NCBI RefSeq assembly: GCF_018614135.1
Contig: NZ_JAGGOW010000001.1
Span: 75,179 to 139,178 of the forward strand
Length of the DNA: 64,000 nucleotides
DNA from: Streptomyces sp. ISL-66
GTDB lineage: Bacteria; Actinomycetota; Actinomycetes; Streptomycetales; Streptomycetaceae
Reading direction: 5' to 3'
Shown here: positions 7,852-15,837 of the stretch, piece after piece
How positions within the stretch are numbered: position 1 is the first letter of the stretch
How the letters are laid out: each line of letters opens with the position of its first letter
Program-made: the position numbers and the translations under genes
The notes under the pieces: model-generated
What the model saw: the letters and a program-made list of their open reading frames with translations, nothing else
Databases searched by the model: none
Told to the model about the DNA's origin: nothing

Positions 7852-8943
7852 ATGGCAGGCTCTGTTCATCGCGAGCCTGATGCCGAGGAGAGTGACACCG
7901 TGCGGTCAGACGCCAACCTCGCGGGGCCGATGGCCGATCCGGTCCCCGGTCCCCGCTCTGAATCGCCGGGTGAGGATGTTTCACGTGAAACATCGGCCCC
8001 GCCGCTTGTAGACAACGAAGACACGCCCATCGGCCGTGCCGCCCAGATCGCGGTGGAGGCCCTGGGACGTGCGAGCGAGGGCCTGCCCCGCCCCGCGCAG
8101 ACCCGGATCATGGTGGTGGCCAACCAGAAGGGCGGCGTGGGAAAGACCACGTCGACCGTGAATCTGGCCGCTTCCCTGGCCCTGCACGGTGCGCGCGTCC
8201 TGGTCGTGGATCTCGACCCCCAGGGCAACGCCTCCACGGCGCTGGGCATCGACCACCACGCGGACGTGCCGTCCATCTACGACGTGCTTGTGGACAGCCG
8301 ACCGCTGATGGAGGTCGTCCAGCCGGTGGCCGATGTGGAAGGGCTGTTCTGTGCCCCCGCCACGATCGACCTGGCGGGTGCCGAGATCGAGCTGGTCTCC
8401 CTCGTGGCACGCGAGAGCCGCCTCCAGCGGGCCATCCAGGCGTACGAGCAGCCGCTCGACTACATCCTGATCGACTGCCCTCCCTCCTTGGGCCTGCTGA
8501 CGGTGAACGCCCTGGTCGCGGGCGCCGAGGTGCTCATCCCGATCCAGTGCGAGTACTACGCGCTGGAAGGGCTGGGTCAGCTGCTCCGCAACGTCGATCT
8601 GGTGCGGGCCCACCTGAACCCCACCCTGCACGTGTCCACCATCCTGCTGACGATGTACGACGGCAGGACCCGGCTGGCTTCGCAGGTGGCGGAGGAGGTG
8701 CGCACTCACTTCGGCAAGGAGGTGCTGCGCACGAGCATCCCGCGGTCGGTCCGCATCTCCGAGGCCCCGAGTTACGGCCAGACGGTACTGACCTATGATC
8801 CGGGCTCCAGCGGTTCCCTCTCCTATCTGGAGGCGGCGCGGGAGATCGCGCTGCGCGGGGCCGGAATCCAGTACGACCCCCAGCACCCCCATCTGGGTGC
8901 GGGAACGAACCACACGCAGAGCATGGCGGAGGGGATCCAGTGA
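7852..8943 (+). CDS. parA: Chromosome partitioning ATPase ParA
   Basis: Walker-type ATPase that positions and segregates ParB-bound origins; in Streptomyces it forms filaments in sporulating hyphae. The deviant Walker A is KGGVGKTT (about residues 94-101), with [13 protein letters not shown] and [11 protein letters not shown] as A' and B motifs. I start it at ATG 7852 (363 aa) because upstream in-frame codons only translate a parS site, a hairpin and DnaA boxes. There is no clear Shine-Dalgarno. A second parS (7978-7991) lies inside the gene and is translated as VSRET. It overlaps parB by 4 bp. Confidence 0.95.
   Translation: MAGSVHREPDAEESDTVRSDANLAGPMADPVPGPRSESPGEDVSRETSAPPLVDNEDTPIGRAAQIAVEALGRASEGLPRPAQTRIMVVANQKGGVGKTTSTVNLAASLALHGARVLVVDLDPQGNASTALGIDHHADVPSIYDVLVDSRPLMEVVQPVADVEGLFCAPATIDLAGAEIELVSLVARESRLQRAIQAYEQPLDYILIDCPPSLGLLTVNALVAGAEVLIPIQCEYYALEGLGQLLRNVDLVRAHLNPTLHVSTILLTMYDGRTRLASQVAEEVRTHFGKEVLRTSIPRSVRISEAPSYGQTVLTYDPGSSGSLSYLEAAREIALRGAGIQYDPQHPHLGAGTNHTQSMAEGIQ
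7978..7991. promoter_or_regulatory. parS: parS site 2, inside parA
   Basis: Exact GTTTCACGTGAAAC, inside a 20-bp palindrome, in the variable N-terminal coding part of parA. Confidence 0.95.
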
Positions 8944-10034
8944 GTGAGCGACGTAGGGGTCTGGGGCGGGGGCTCGGCGCGCTGATTCCCGCGGCTCCGC
9001 AGGAGAAGACGCCCCCGGTGATCGGTTCCGGTTCGACGTCCCCGTCGGCCGTGCCGGTGCTGAACTCCGAGCGGGGAATCGCCGCGGCGAAGCTGGCCGC
9101 GCTGGCGCAGGCCGATGTTTCACGTGAAACATCGGCGGCGTTCCCGGCGGCGGGCGAGCCGGAGCGGGCCGCGGCCCCGGAGATCGGGGAAGTGGCGGGA
9201 GCGACGTTCGCGGAGCTTCCGATGGACTCGATCACGCCGAACCCGCGCCAGCCGCGAGAGGTGTTCGACGAGGACGCACTGGCCGAGCTGGTGACCTCCA
9301 TCCAGGAGGTGGGCCTGCTCCAACCGGTGGTGGTTCGCCAGGCGGCCCCGGGTCGCTACGAGCTGATCATGGGCGAGCGGCGTTGGCGGGCGTGCCGGGA
9401 GGCCGGCCTGCCGCGCATCCCGGCGATCATCCGCGCTACGGACGACGAGAAGCTGCTGCTGGACGCGCTGTTGGAGAACCTGCACCGGGCTCAGCTGAAC
9501 CCGCTGGAAGAGGCGGCCGCGTACGACCAGCTCCTCCAGGACTTCAAGTGCACGCACGATCAGCTGGCGGACCGGATCGGGCGTTCGCGTCCGCAGGTCT
9601 CGAACACGCTGCGCCTGCTGAAGCTGTCTCCGTCCGTGCAGCGGCGGGTGGCGGCGGGCGTGCTGTCGGCCGGCCATGCGCGGGCCCTGCTCTCGGTGGA
9701 CGACTCCGAGGTGCAGGACCGGCTGGCGCATCGGATCGTGGCCGAGGGGCTCTCCGTGCGCGCGGTCGAGGAGATCGTCTCCCTGATGGGGGCGGAAACG
9801 GCCGGCGCGGTGAAGCCCAAGGGCCCGAGGGCGGGCGCCCGGGTCTCCCCGGCGCTCAGCGAGCTCGCGACGCGGCTGTCGGACCGGTTCGAAACGCGGG
9901 TGAAGGTGGACCTGGGTCAGAAGCGCGGCAAGATCACCGTCGAGTTCGCCTCGATGGAGGACCTGGAGCGGATTCTGGGCACGCTGGCGCCGGGCGAGGG
10001 CCGGGTGCTGGACCAGGGACTCTCCGGGGAGTAG
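8940..10034 (+). CDS. parB: Chromosome partitioning protein ParB
   Basis: CTP-dependent DNA clamp that loads at parS and spreads; 364 aa. The N-terminal ParA-contact segment ([13 protein letters not shown]) is present. Box I is NPRQPREVF (about 101) and the CTP-binding box II is [12 protein letters not shown] (about 142). The helix-turn-helix for parS spans about 195-235 ([20 protein letters not shown]), followed by a C-terminal dimerisation domain. Start GTG 8940 overlaps the parA stop (GTGA). A parS site lies within the gene at 9117-9130, in the linker before box I. Confidence 0.97.
   Translation: MSERRRGLGRGLGALIPAAPQEKTPPVIGSGSTSPSAVPVLNSERGIAAAKLAALAQADVSRETSAAFPAAGEPERAAAPEIGEVAGATFAELPMDSITPNPRQPREVFDEDALAELVTSIQEVGLLQPVVVRQAAPGRYELIMGERRWRACREAGLPRIPAIIRATDDEKLLLDALLENLHRAQLNPLEEAAAYDQLLQDFKCTHDQLADRIGRSRPQVSNTLRLLKLSPSVQRRVAAGVLSAGHARALLSVDDSEVQDRLAHRIVAEGLSVRAVEEIVSLMGAETAGAVKPKGPRAGARVSPALSELATRLSDRFETRVKVDLGQKRGKITVEFASMEDLERILGTLAPGEGRVLDQGLSGE
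9117..9130. promoter_or_regulatory. parS: parS site 3, inside parB
   Basis: Exact GTTTCACGTGAAAC within a 26-bp perfect palindrome (9111-9136), in the poorly conserved N-terminal linker region of parB. Confidence 0.95.
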
Positions 10035-10050
10035 CCCACGGTCGAGTCGA

Positions 10051-10090
10051 GGGGCGGGTCGTGCCGGTGAGAACCGGTGCGGCCCGCCCC
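10051..10090 (+). terminator. parAB terminator
   Basis: Long hairpin with arms GGGGCGGG/CCCGCCCC and an inner stem CCGGT/ACCGG around GAGA, followed by TTTG; 17 bp past the parB stop. Confidence 0.75.
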
Positions 10091-10140
10091 TTTGCCTTGC
10101 TGCGGTTTCGGGTGATTCGAGCTGTGGATACGATGCGGTC

Positions 10141-10758
10141 ATGGGTCGTCGGCTGGTACCGCTCACGCTGGACAACCTTCAGGACCTGCCCCGGCGTTGC
10201 CGGTCCTGCGTCTTCTGGGAGCTGGACCCCGTCAGCGGCGGGGCCGCGGTGAAGGCGGGCAACGCCGCCCAGGAGAAGGAGGCGTGGATCTCCGCCGTCC
10301 TGCTGGAGTGGGGCTCGTGCGGACGCCTGGTCTATGTGGACGAGGTCCCCGTGGGATTCGTTCTGTACGCTCCGCCGGCGTACGTGGCCCGGGCGACCGC
10401 GTTTCCCACCAGCCCGGTCTCCCCGGACGCCGTACAGCTGATCACCGCGTGGATCATGCCGGGGTACCAGGGGCAGGGGCTTGGACGGGTGATGGTCCAG
10501 ACGGTGGCGAAGGACCTGCTGCGCAGGGGGTTCCGGGCGATCGAGGCCTTCGGGGACGCCCGCTGGGACGGCCCGGCCTGTCTGCTGCCCGCGGACCATC
10601 TGCTGGCCGTGGGCTTCAAGACCGTACGGCCGCATCCCGTGCACCCGCGGCTGAGGTTGGAGCTGCGCTCCACACTGTCGTGGAAGGAAGACGTGGAACT
10701 CGCCCTGGACCGGCTGCTGGGCGCCGCGCGCAAGGAGCCGGCCCTGCGTCCGCTCTGA
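10141..10758 (+). CDS. GNAT family N-acetyltransferase
   Basis: A 205-aa acetyltransferase-fold protein. The acetyl-CoA pyrophosphate loop reads GYQGQGLGRVM (about residues 109-119), preceded by the strand LITAWIMP. The N-terminus has a Cys pair in CRSC (about 20-23). Substrate is unknown. There is no Shine-Dalgarno. A TACGAT -10 hexamer ends 6 nt before the ATG, suggesting a leaderless mRNA. A gene of this type sits next to parB in other actinobacteria as I remember them, so it is probably conserved rather than recently acquired. Confidence 0.85.
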   Translation: MGRRLVPLTLDNLQDLPRRCRSCVFWELDPVSGGAAVKAGNAAQEKEAWISAVLLEWGSCGRLVYVDEVPVGFVLYAPPAYVARATAFPTSPVSPDAVQLITAWIMPGYQGQGLGRVMVQTVAKDLLRRGFRAIEAFGDARWDGPACLLPADHLLAVGFKTVRPHPVHPRLRLELRSTLSWKEDVELALDRLLGAARKEPALRPL

Positions 10759-10777
10759 GGGAGGTCACGGAAGCGCC

Positions 10778-10811
10778 AAACGGGGCCGCTCCCTCAGGAG
10801 CGACCCCGTTT
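10778..10811. terminator. Bidirectional terminator between GNAT gene and trxA
   Basis: AAACGGGG-C-CGCTCC, loop CTCA, GGAGCG-A-CCCCGTTT. The A-rich and T-rich ends allow termination in both directions. Its right arm shares the first four bases of parS site 4. Confidence 0.75.
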
Positions 10812-10821
10812 CACGTGAAAC
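10808..10821. promoter_or_regulatory. parS: parS site 4
   Basis: Exact GTTTCACGTGAAAC between the convergent GNAT and trxA genes, overlapping the terminator by 4 bp. Confidence 0.95.
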
Positions 10822-10830
10822 ATCGGTCCG

Positions 10831-11175
10831 TCAGACGGCCTTGGGAGCCTGGATGAAGCCCTCGAGGTCACGCAGGATCGCGGCCTTCGGCTTGGCGCCG
10901 ACGATGGTCTTGGCGACCTCGCCGCCCTGGTAGACGTTCAGCGTCGGGATGGACATGACGCCGTACTTGGCAGCCGTGGCCGGGTTCTCGTCGATGTTGA
11001 GCTTGACGATCTCGATCTGGTCCCCGTACTCGGCCGCGATGGCCTCGAGGGAGGGAGCGATCTGGCGGCACGGACCGCACCAGGCGGCCCAGAAGTCCAC
11101 GAGGACGGGCTTGTCGCTCCCGAGGACCTGGGTGTCGAAGTCTGCGTCGGTCACGTTCTTGAGGGTGCCGGCCAC
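10831..11175 (-). CDS. trxA: Thioredoxin
   Basis: Thiol-disulfide carrier reduced by TrxB. The active site WCGPC lies near residues 31-35 with the cis-proline motif SIPTL near 76; 114 aa is normal length. GTG 11175 is chosen because AAGGAG lies 6 nt upstream and the protein then begins AGTLKNVTDADFD, typical of Streptomyces TrxA. It follows trxB by 53 nt, so the two form an operon, controlled by the sigma-R-type promoter ahead of trxB. Confidence 0.96.
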   Translation of the reverse strand: MAGTLKNVTDADFDTQVLGSDKPVLVDFWAAWCGPCRQIAPSLEAIAAEYGDQIEIVKLNIDENPATAAKYGVMSIPTLNVYQGGEVAKTIVGAKPKAAILRDLEGFIQAPKAV

Positions 11176-11228
11176 AACGGGCTCCTTCTCTTCCTGCGTC
11201 GAGTGGGGTGTGGTGCTGCTTGCGGGTG

Positions 11229-12188
11229 TCAGACCGTCGCGTGCGCCTTCTCGGCGTCCGCGAGGGCGGCGAGGAAGCGCTCGGCGTCGAGGGCCGCGGA
11301 ACAACCGGTGCCCGCGGCGGTGATGGCCTGGCGGTAGGTGTGGTCGACGACGTCGCCCGCGCCGAACACACCGGTGAGGCTGGTGCGGGTGGAGGGGGCG
11401 TCGACCTTGAGGTAGCCCTCTGCGTCGAGGTCCAGCTGGTCCTTGAAGAGCTCGGTGCGCGGGTCGTGGCCGACGGCGATGAAGAGGCCGGTCACGGGCA
11501 GCTCGGAGGTCTCACCGGTCTTGGTGTTGCGCAGGGTGAGACCGGAGAGCTTCTGGTCACCGTGGATCGCGGCGACCTCGCTGTCCCAGGCGAACTTGAT
11601 CTTCGGGTCGGCGAAGGCGCGGTCCTGCATGGCCTTGGAGGCGCGCAGGGTGTCGCGGCGGTGGACGATCGTGACGGACTTGGCGAAGCGCGAGAGGAAG
11701 GTGGCCTCCTCGATCGCGGTGTCGCCGCCGCCGACCACGACGATGTCGTGGTCCTTGAAGAAGAAGCCGTCGCAGGTGGCGCACCAGGAGACGCCGCGGC
11801 CGGACAGGGCGTCCTCGTTGGGCAGGCCGAGCTTGCGGTGCTGGGAGCCCGTGGTGACGATCACGGCCTTGGCGCGGTGGACCGTGCCGGCGGTGTCGGT
11901 CACGGTCTTGATCTCACCGGTGAGGTCCACGGCCACGATGTCGTCCGGAACCAGCTCGGCGCCGAAGCGCTCGGCCTGGCCGCGCATGTTGTCCATGAGG
12001 TCCGGCCCCATGATCCCGTCCTGGAAACCGGGGAAGTTCTCGACCTCCGTGGTGTTCATCAGCGCACCACCAGCGGTGACGGCGCCTTCGAAGACCAGGG
12101 GCTTGAGCGAAGCGCGTGCGGTGTACAGGGCGGCGGTGTAACCGGCCGGCCCGGAGCCGATGATGATCACGTTTCGTACGTCGCTCAC
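11229..12188 (-). CDS. trxB: Thioredoxin reductase
   Basis: FAD-dependent NADPH:thioredoxin reductase, 319 aa. FAD motif [16 protein letters not shown] is near residue 11. The redox-active CATC (WCATCDG) is near 137, and the NADPH motif [12 protein letters not shown] follows at about 153. The C-terminal FAD motif is [17 protein letters not shown] (about 275). Together with trxA it maintains cytosolic thiols in the disulfide-stress response. Transcription should start at the 12259-12284 promoter. Confidence 0.97.
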   Translation of the reverse strand: MSDVRNVIIIGSGPAGYTAALYTARASLKPLVFEGAVTAGGALMNTTEVENFPGFQDGIMGPDLMDNMRGQAERFGAELVPDDIVAVDLTGEIKTVTDTAGTVHRAKAVIVTTGSQHRKLGLPNEDALSGRGVSWCATCDGFFFKDHDIVVVGGGDTAIEEATFLSRFAKSVTIVHRRDTLRASKAMQDRAFADPKIKFAWDSEVAAIHGDQKLSGLTLRNTKTGETSELPVTGLFIAVGHDPRTELFKDQLDLDAEGYLKVDAPSTRTSLTGVFGAGDVVDHTYRQAITAAGTGCSAALDAERFLAALADAEKAHATV

Positions 12189-12258
12189 GGGTTACTTCCT
12201 CGTCTCTACGGACTGCCTGCTGCCTACCGGGGGGCCGGTGTGGACTCTCACCCCACCC

Positions 12259-12284
12259 AACGGATCCTACGGCGCCCGCATTCC
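12259..12284 (-). promoter_or_regulatory. Sigma-R-type promoter of trxBA
   Basis: On the - strand, GGAAT (12284-12280), exactly 18 nt, then GTT (12261-12259). This matches the sigma-R consensus GGAAT-N18-GTT, and trxBA is a founding sigma-R target in S. coelicolor. The -10 lies 71 bp upstream of the trxB start. Confidence 0.85.
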
Positions 12285-12312
12285 CGAGCCGTCCCTCCGG
12301 TTCCCGAGCGGC

Positions 12313-13257
12313 TCAGCCCCGGGGGTAGGTGCTGGTCAGCAGGGGCTTTCCGGCAGGGGTCCCCGGGAGGGCGACGCAGGCGGAGCCGATGAGATAGGCG
12401 TCCACGGAGGCCGGGTCACCGGGGTGCGGCAGGACGAGGAGGAAGACATCGGAGCCCTCGTACGTCCCCCGTTCGAAGGCCAGGGGGCTCTCGGTGCGGC
12501 CGGCGGCCTCCTGGACGCAGGCCGGTACCCCCGGTGCGTCGCGCTCGCCCGGGGCGAGGTCCGGCGCGGCCGGAGAGCCGCTCTCCAGCCCGAACGTGTT
12601 GTTCTGCTCCCCCGGGTCCTTCTTCTGCTGGCCGGCGGAGGCGAGGAGTTCCCGGACATTGCCCGGGAGCCCCTGAGCCGTGTACGCGTGCTCCCCGGAA
12701 CGGGCCCGGGCGCTGGCCACGTCGCCGCGGGCGGACATGTCCTGCCCGTGCTGCGGGCCGGACAGCACGTTGACCAGCAGGACGCCGACGGCGCAGGCGG
12801 CGAGCAGGCCGCCCGCGAGGGCGATGCGGCGGCGGGCGCGACGCCGGCCGGGGCCGGTTGGGCCGGCCGGGTGACCGGAGGGTCGCGGGGCGCTGGTTTC
12901 GGTGGGCGGGGCGGACGGTGTTTCACGTGAAACACCGGTGCCCGCTTCCCCCTCGGACGGACCGGACCGACGGGCGGGCCCGGCCGCGTCGGCCGGGGTG
13001 GTGGCGTCCAGGAGTGCTTCGGCGGCCAGGGCCGCGTCGATCCGGCCGGAGATGTCGGCCGGCATCCGGGCGGGCCCGGGGAGCGTCCCGAGCAGGGCCC
13101 GGATCTCGTCCAGGGAGTCGCGTACGTCGGCGCAGAGGGCGCAGGCGCCGAGATGGCCGCGGACCTCCGCGGTGCGGGCCGGGGAGAGGAGGCCTTCCGT
13201 CAGCTCGGAGATCTCCGAGACGTCGGGGTGCCGGATCGTGCCGGTCGTGGGGCTCAC
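12313..13257 (-). CDS. Zinc-type anti-sigma factor, membrane-anchored
   Basis: A 314-aa protein. The N-terminal domain carries the H-x3-C-x2-C zinc anti-sigma motif (HLGACALC, about residues 35-42). A proline-rich linker follows, then one transmembrane segment (ALAGGLLAACAVGVLLVNVL, about 146-165) and an extracytoplasmic domain of unknown fold with two Cys (CVQEAAG and SACVALP). It overlaps sigM by 4 bp, so it is very likely the SigM anti-sigma factor. parS site 5 lies in the linker-coding part. The extracellular domain may sense envelope state; that is inference. Confidence 0.85.
   Translation of the reverse strand: MSPTTGTIRHPDVSEISELTEGLLSPARTAEVRGHLGACALCADVRDSLDEIRALLGTLPGPARMPADISGRIDAALAAEALLDATTPADAAGPARRSGPSEGEAGTGVSRETPSAPPTETSAPRPSGHPAGPTGPGRRRARRRIALAGGLLAACAVGVLLVNVLSGPQHGQDMSARGDVASARARSGEHAYTAQGLPGNVRELLASAGQQKKDPGEQNNTFGLESGSPAAPDLAPGERDAPGVPACVQEAAGRTESPLAFERGTYEGSDVFLLVLPHPGDPASVDAYLIGSACVALPGTPAGKPLLTSTYPRG
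12920..12933. promoter_or_regulatory. parS: parS site 5, inside the anti-sigma gene
   Basis: Exact GTTTCACGTGAAAC within a 22-bp palindrome, in the linker-coding part of the anti-sigma gene. Confidence 0.95.
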
Positions 13258-13955
13258 GCTCGTCCACCTCCGCCCTTCACTGCGTTCGGATCCGGGGACG
13301 TGCCCCCGCGGTCTGCCGTCGGTGGGACGGTTGTCCCCGGTGTCCGGTTCCTTCCCCGCTCGATGTCGGTGTTATCCCCGCTCTGCGTGCGCAGATGAGT
13401 GAGGAGCGGGGCGAGCTTCGCCCGGCCACGGGCGCAGCGGCTCTTCACCGTGCCGACGGGGACGCCGAGCACGAGGGCGGCCTCGGCCACGGGGTAGCCC
13501 TGCATGTCGACGAGGACCAGCGCCGCCCGCTGCTCGGCCGGGAGGGTGCTCAGGGCGGCCAGGAGCTGGCGGTGGAGGTCCCGGCGCTCCGCCGGGGCCT
13601 CGGCGGACTCGTGGGGCTCCAGGAGGCGCTCCAGGCGGTCCGTATCGTCCAGGGGCGCCGTCCTGCGGGAGGCGGCCTTGCGGGCCCGGTCCAGGCAGGC
13701 GTTCACGGTGATGCGGTGGAGCCAGGTGGTGACGGCTGATTCGCCGCGGAAGGTGTGTGCGGCGCGGTAGGCGGAGACGAGTGCGTCCTGCACGGCGTCG
13801 GCGGCCTCCTCGCGGTCGCCGAGGGTGCGCAGGGCCACCGCCCACAGCCGGTCGCGGTGCCGTCGGACGAGCTCACCGAAGGCATCCGGATCTCCGGCGG
13901 CGTGCAGCGACAGGAGTTCCTGGTCGCTGCGGCCGCCGGGCGTGGCTTCGTTCAA
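13254..13955 (-). CDS. sigM: ECF sigma factor SigM
   Basis: Extracytoplasmic-function sigma factor of 233 aa. Region 2 spans about 20-90 (FGELVRRHRDRLWAVALR, then DAVQDALVSAYR). Region 4 is about 125-175, with the HTH VAEAALVLGVPVGTVKSRCA. The start is a TTG at 13955, preceded by GGGGAGGGG. Location downstream of murJ and upstream of trxBA is conserved as far as mycobacteria, where this gene is sigM. Its stop overlaps the start of the anti-sigma gene (GTGA). Confidence 0.93.
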   Translation of the reverse strand: MNEATPGGRSDQELLSLHAAGDPDAFGELVRRHRDRLWAVALRTLGDREEAADAVQDALVSAYRAAHTFRGESAVTTWLHRITVNACLDRARKAASRRTAPLDDTDRLERLLEPHESAEAPAERRDLHRQLLAALSTLPAEQRAALVLVDMQGYPVAEAALVLGVPVGTVKSRCARGRAKLAPLLTHLRTQSGDNTDIERGRNRTPGTTVPPTADRGGTSPDPNAVKGGGGRA

Positions 13956-13980
13956 CGGTGGGCCCCTCCCCTGCTGTCCG

Positions 13981-15708
13981 TCAGCCCGTGAACTTCACGT
14001 CCGTGATGGCCTGCTTGTACCCGGGCCCGCTGAACGCATCGACGCCCACGTACGGCATCGCGGTGATCCAGACGAGGACGTACCGGGTCTTGACCGGCTT
14101 GTCGGCGGTCAGATTGAGGGTGCTGTCCGAGGTCTTGGCCGTGGCGATCTTCGGCATGGAGCCGATCTTGCCCGCCGGGGACAGGGAATCGGTCGCGTAC
14201 AGCGTGACGGTGGAGTGGTCGCCGGCGTACCTCAGCGCTATCGAGGCGGCCTTGACCTCCTGTTCGGAGCCGAGGTCGTAGACGATGCCGACACCGGCCT
14301 TGTAGTCCGCCTTCATCTCGGGTCCGTCGCGGAAGGACTTGGTGCGCCAGTACGTGCTGGCGTCCCCGTCGAAGGTGTTCTTGACGCCTTCGGGGTCCTG
14401 CTCCTTGTCGTCCAGCGAGAACTCGCGGGCGCCCGCGACGGGGTGGAGGACCGGCTCCGTCTCCACCGGTGCTTCGTCGCCCTTGCCGTGCGGGGTCTGG
14501 TTGCTGCCGTTGCTCCCCTGGCTGCCGCGCTCCAGCAGGGTGTCGGCCAGCTGCCAGCTGCCCAGGCCGAGGGCGGCGATCAGCAGGGCCGCGACACCCC
14601 ACTTGAGAGCCCGGCCCGTACGGCTCTGCAGCGGCGGCGGGGGGACGACGGCCATCGTCTGCGCCGTGGGCATGCCGGGAGGCGTGGGCCGTCCGTAGCT
14701 GCCCTGCTGGTAGGTCGTGTGCTGGTATTCCGGAGGCGCGGTGAAGGTGGGCTCCGGCGGCCGGATGCGGGGCATCGCCGCGACGGCCTTCGACAGCTCT
14801 TCCGGGGTGGTGCAGGCGGGTTCCTGACGGGAGGCGGTGGCCCCGTCGTTGGCGAGGGCGCGCATGGCCAGCTCGCCCAGTCCGCGGTGCACGCCCGCGC
14901 GGACCTGGTCGGGGGCGACCAGGCCGACGCCCTTGGGCAGGCCGGTGAGGCCGTAGGCGTCGTTCTCGTACGGCCAGCGCTGGGTGAGGGCGGCGTAGAG
15001 CAGGGCGCCGATCGCCTCGGTGTCCGCGCGCTGCGGGGTGTCGCTGGTGATGCCGCGCAGCGCGGCGTTCACGGCGAGGCCGCGGATCCGGTACTGGCCC
15101 GTGGAGGTGCGCAGTATGGCGCTCGGGGTCAGCCGCAGGTGCGCCAGGCCCTCGCGGTGCGCGGCGGTCATGGCCTGGGAGACCTGGCTGACGAGCTGGT
15201 AGGCCTCGTGCGGCTCCATGGGGCCGGCCGCGAGGATCGCGGTGAGCTCGGTGGCGTCGGGTAGCCATTCGTGGACGACGTAGACGAGGTCGTTCTCCTC
15301 CACGGCGTCGAGGACCTGGACGAACCGGGGGTCGCCGAGCAGGGCGGAGGAGCGGGCGGCGGCCAGTACGGCGCGGGCCCGTGCGTGGTCGGCGGGCAGC
15401 AGGTGGACCCCCACGGCCCGGCGCAGCTTCTCGTCCATCGCGCGCCAGCTGCTGAATCCGTCCAGACGGGTGACGCACTCTTCGAGTCGGTAGCGCCTGG
15501 CGAGCTTGTGGCCGCTGTGGAGTTCGGGCGCGGCCGCGGGCGCCGCGGTTCTGCGGTCGCCGTCCTTTTCGGGCACGGCTCCGTCCGCGGCTTGTCCGTC
15601 CTGGGTCTTCTCCAGTCCGTCGGCCGTGGCCTTGGCCGCCTCAGCAGCCGACGGCTCGTCGCCGCCGTTGTCGGCCACGTCGACGGCGGCCGTGCTACGT
15701 TCCGCCAC
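13981..15708 (-). CDS. Membrane pseudokinase with extracellular discoidin-like domain
   Basis: A 575-aa protein downstream of murJ. Residues about 65-300 have a protein-kinase-like fold, but the catalytic residues are lost: the HRD position reads LAHLRLTPS, DFG is replaced near IRGLAVN, and no glycine loop is present. One membrane segment follows (about 362-385), then an extracellular F5/8-type (discoidin-like) domain (about 415-575). In mycobacteria these same parts are fused to MurJ, whose phosphorylated pseudokinase domain recruits FhaA. Start GTG 15708 has GGGGAGG upstream; 15762 and 15804 are alternatives. Confidence 0.8.
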   Translation of the reverse strand: MAERSTAAVDVADNGGDEPSAAEAAKATADGLEKTQDGQAADGAVPEKDGDRRTAAPAAAPELHSGHKLARRYRLEECVTRLDGFSSWRAMDEKLRRAVGVHLLPADHARARAVLAAARSSALLGDPRFVQVLDAVEENDLVYVVHEWLPDATELTAILAAGPMEPHEAYQLVSQVSQAMTAAHREGLAHLRLTPSAILRTSTGQYRIRGLAVNAALRGITSDTPQRADTEAIGALLYAALTQRWPYENDAYGLTGLPKGVGLVAPDQVRAGVHRGLGELAMRALANDGATASRQEPACTTPEELSKAVAAMPRIRPPEPTFTAPPEYQHTTYQQGSYGRPTPPGMPTAQTMAVVPPPPLQSRTGRALKWGVAALLIAALGLGSWQLADTLLERGSQGSNGSNQTPHGKGDEAPVETEPVLHPVAGAREFSLDDKEQDPEGVKNTFDGDASTYWRTKSFRDGPEMKADYKAGVGIVYDLGSEQEVKAASIALRYAGDHSTVTLYATDSLSPAGKIGSMPKIATAKTSDSTLNLTADKPVKTRYVLVWITAMPYVGVDAFSGPGYKQAITDVKFTG

Positions 15709-15837
15709 CGTCGTCCCCGCCTCCCCATCCGTTGCGCGCTGTCTGCCAGTCTGCGAAGCCATGCCAATTGTGCCCACAGTCCGGCGCTCTGCACGACACG
15801 CCAAAAAGACGGGGCGGTCCGTCCGCGGGTGCGCGCA

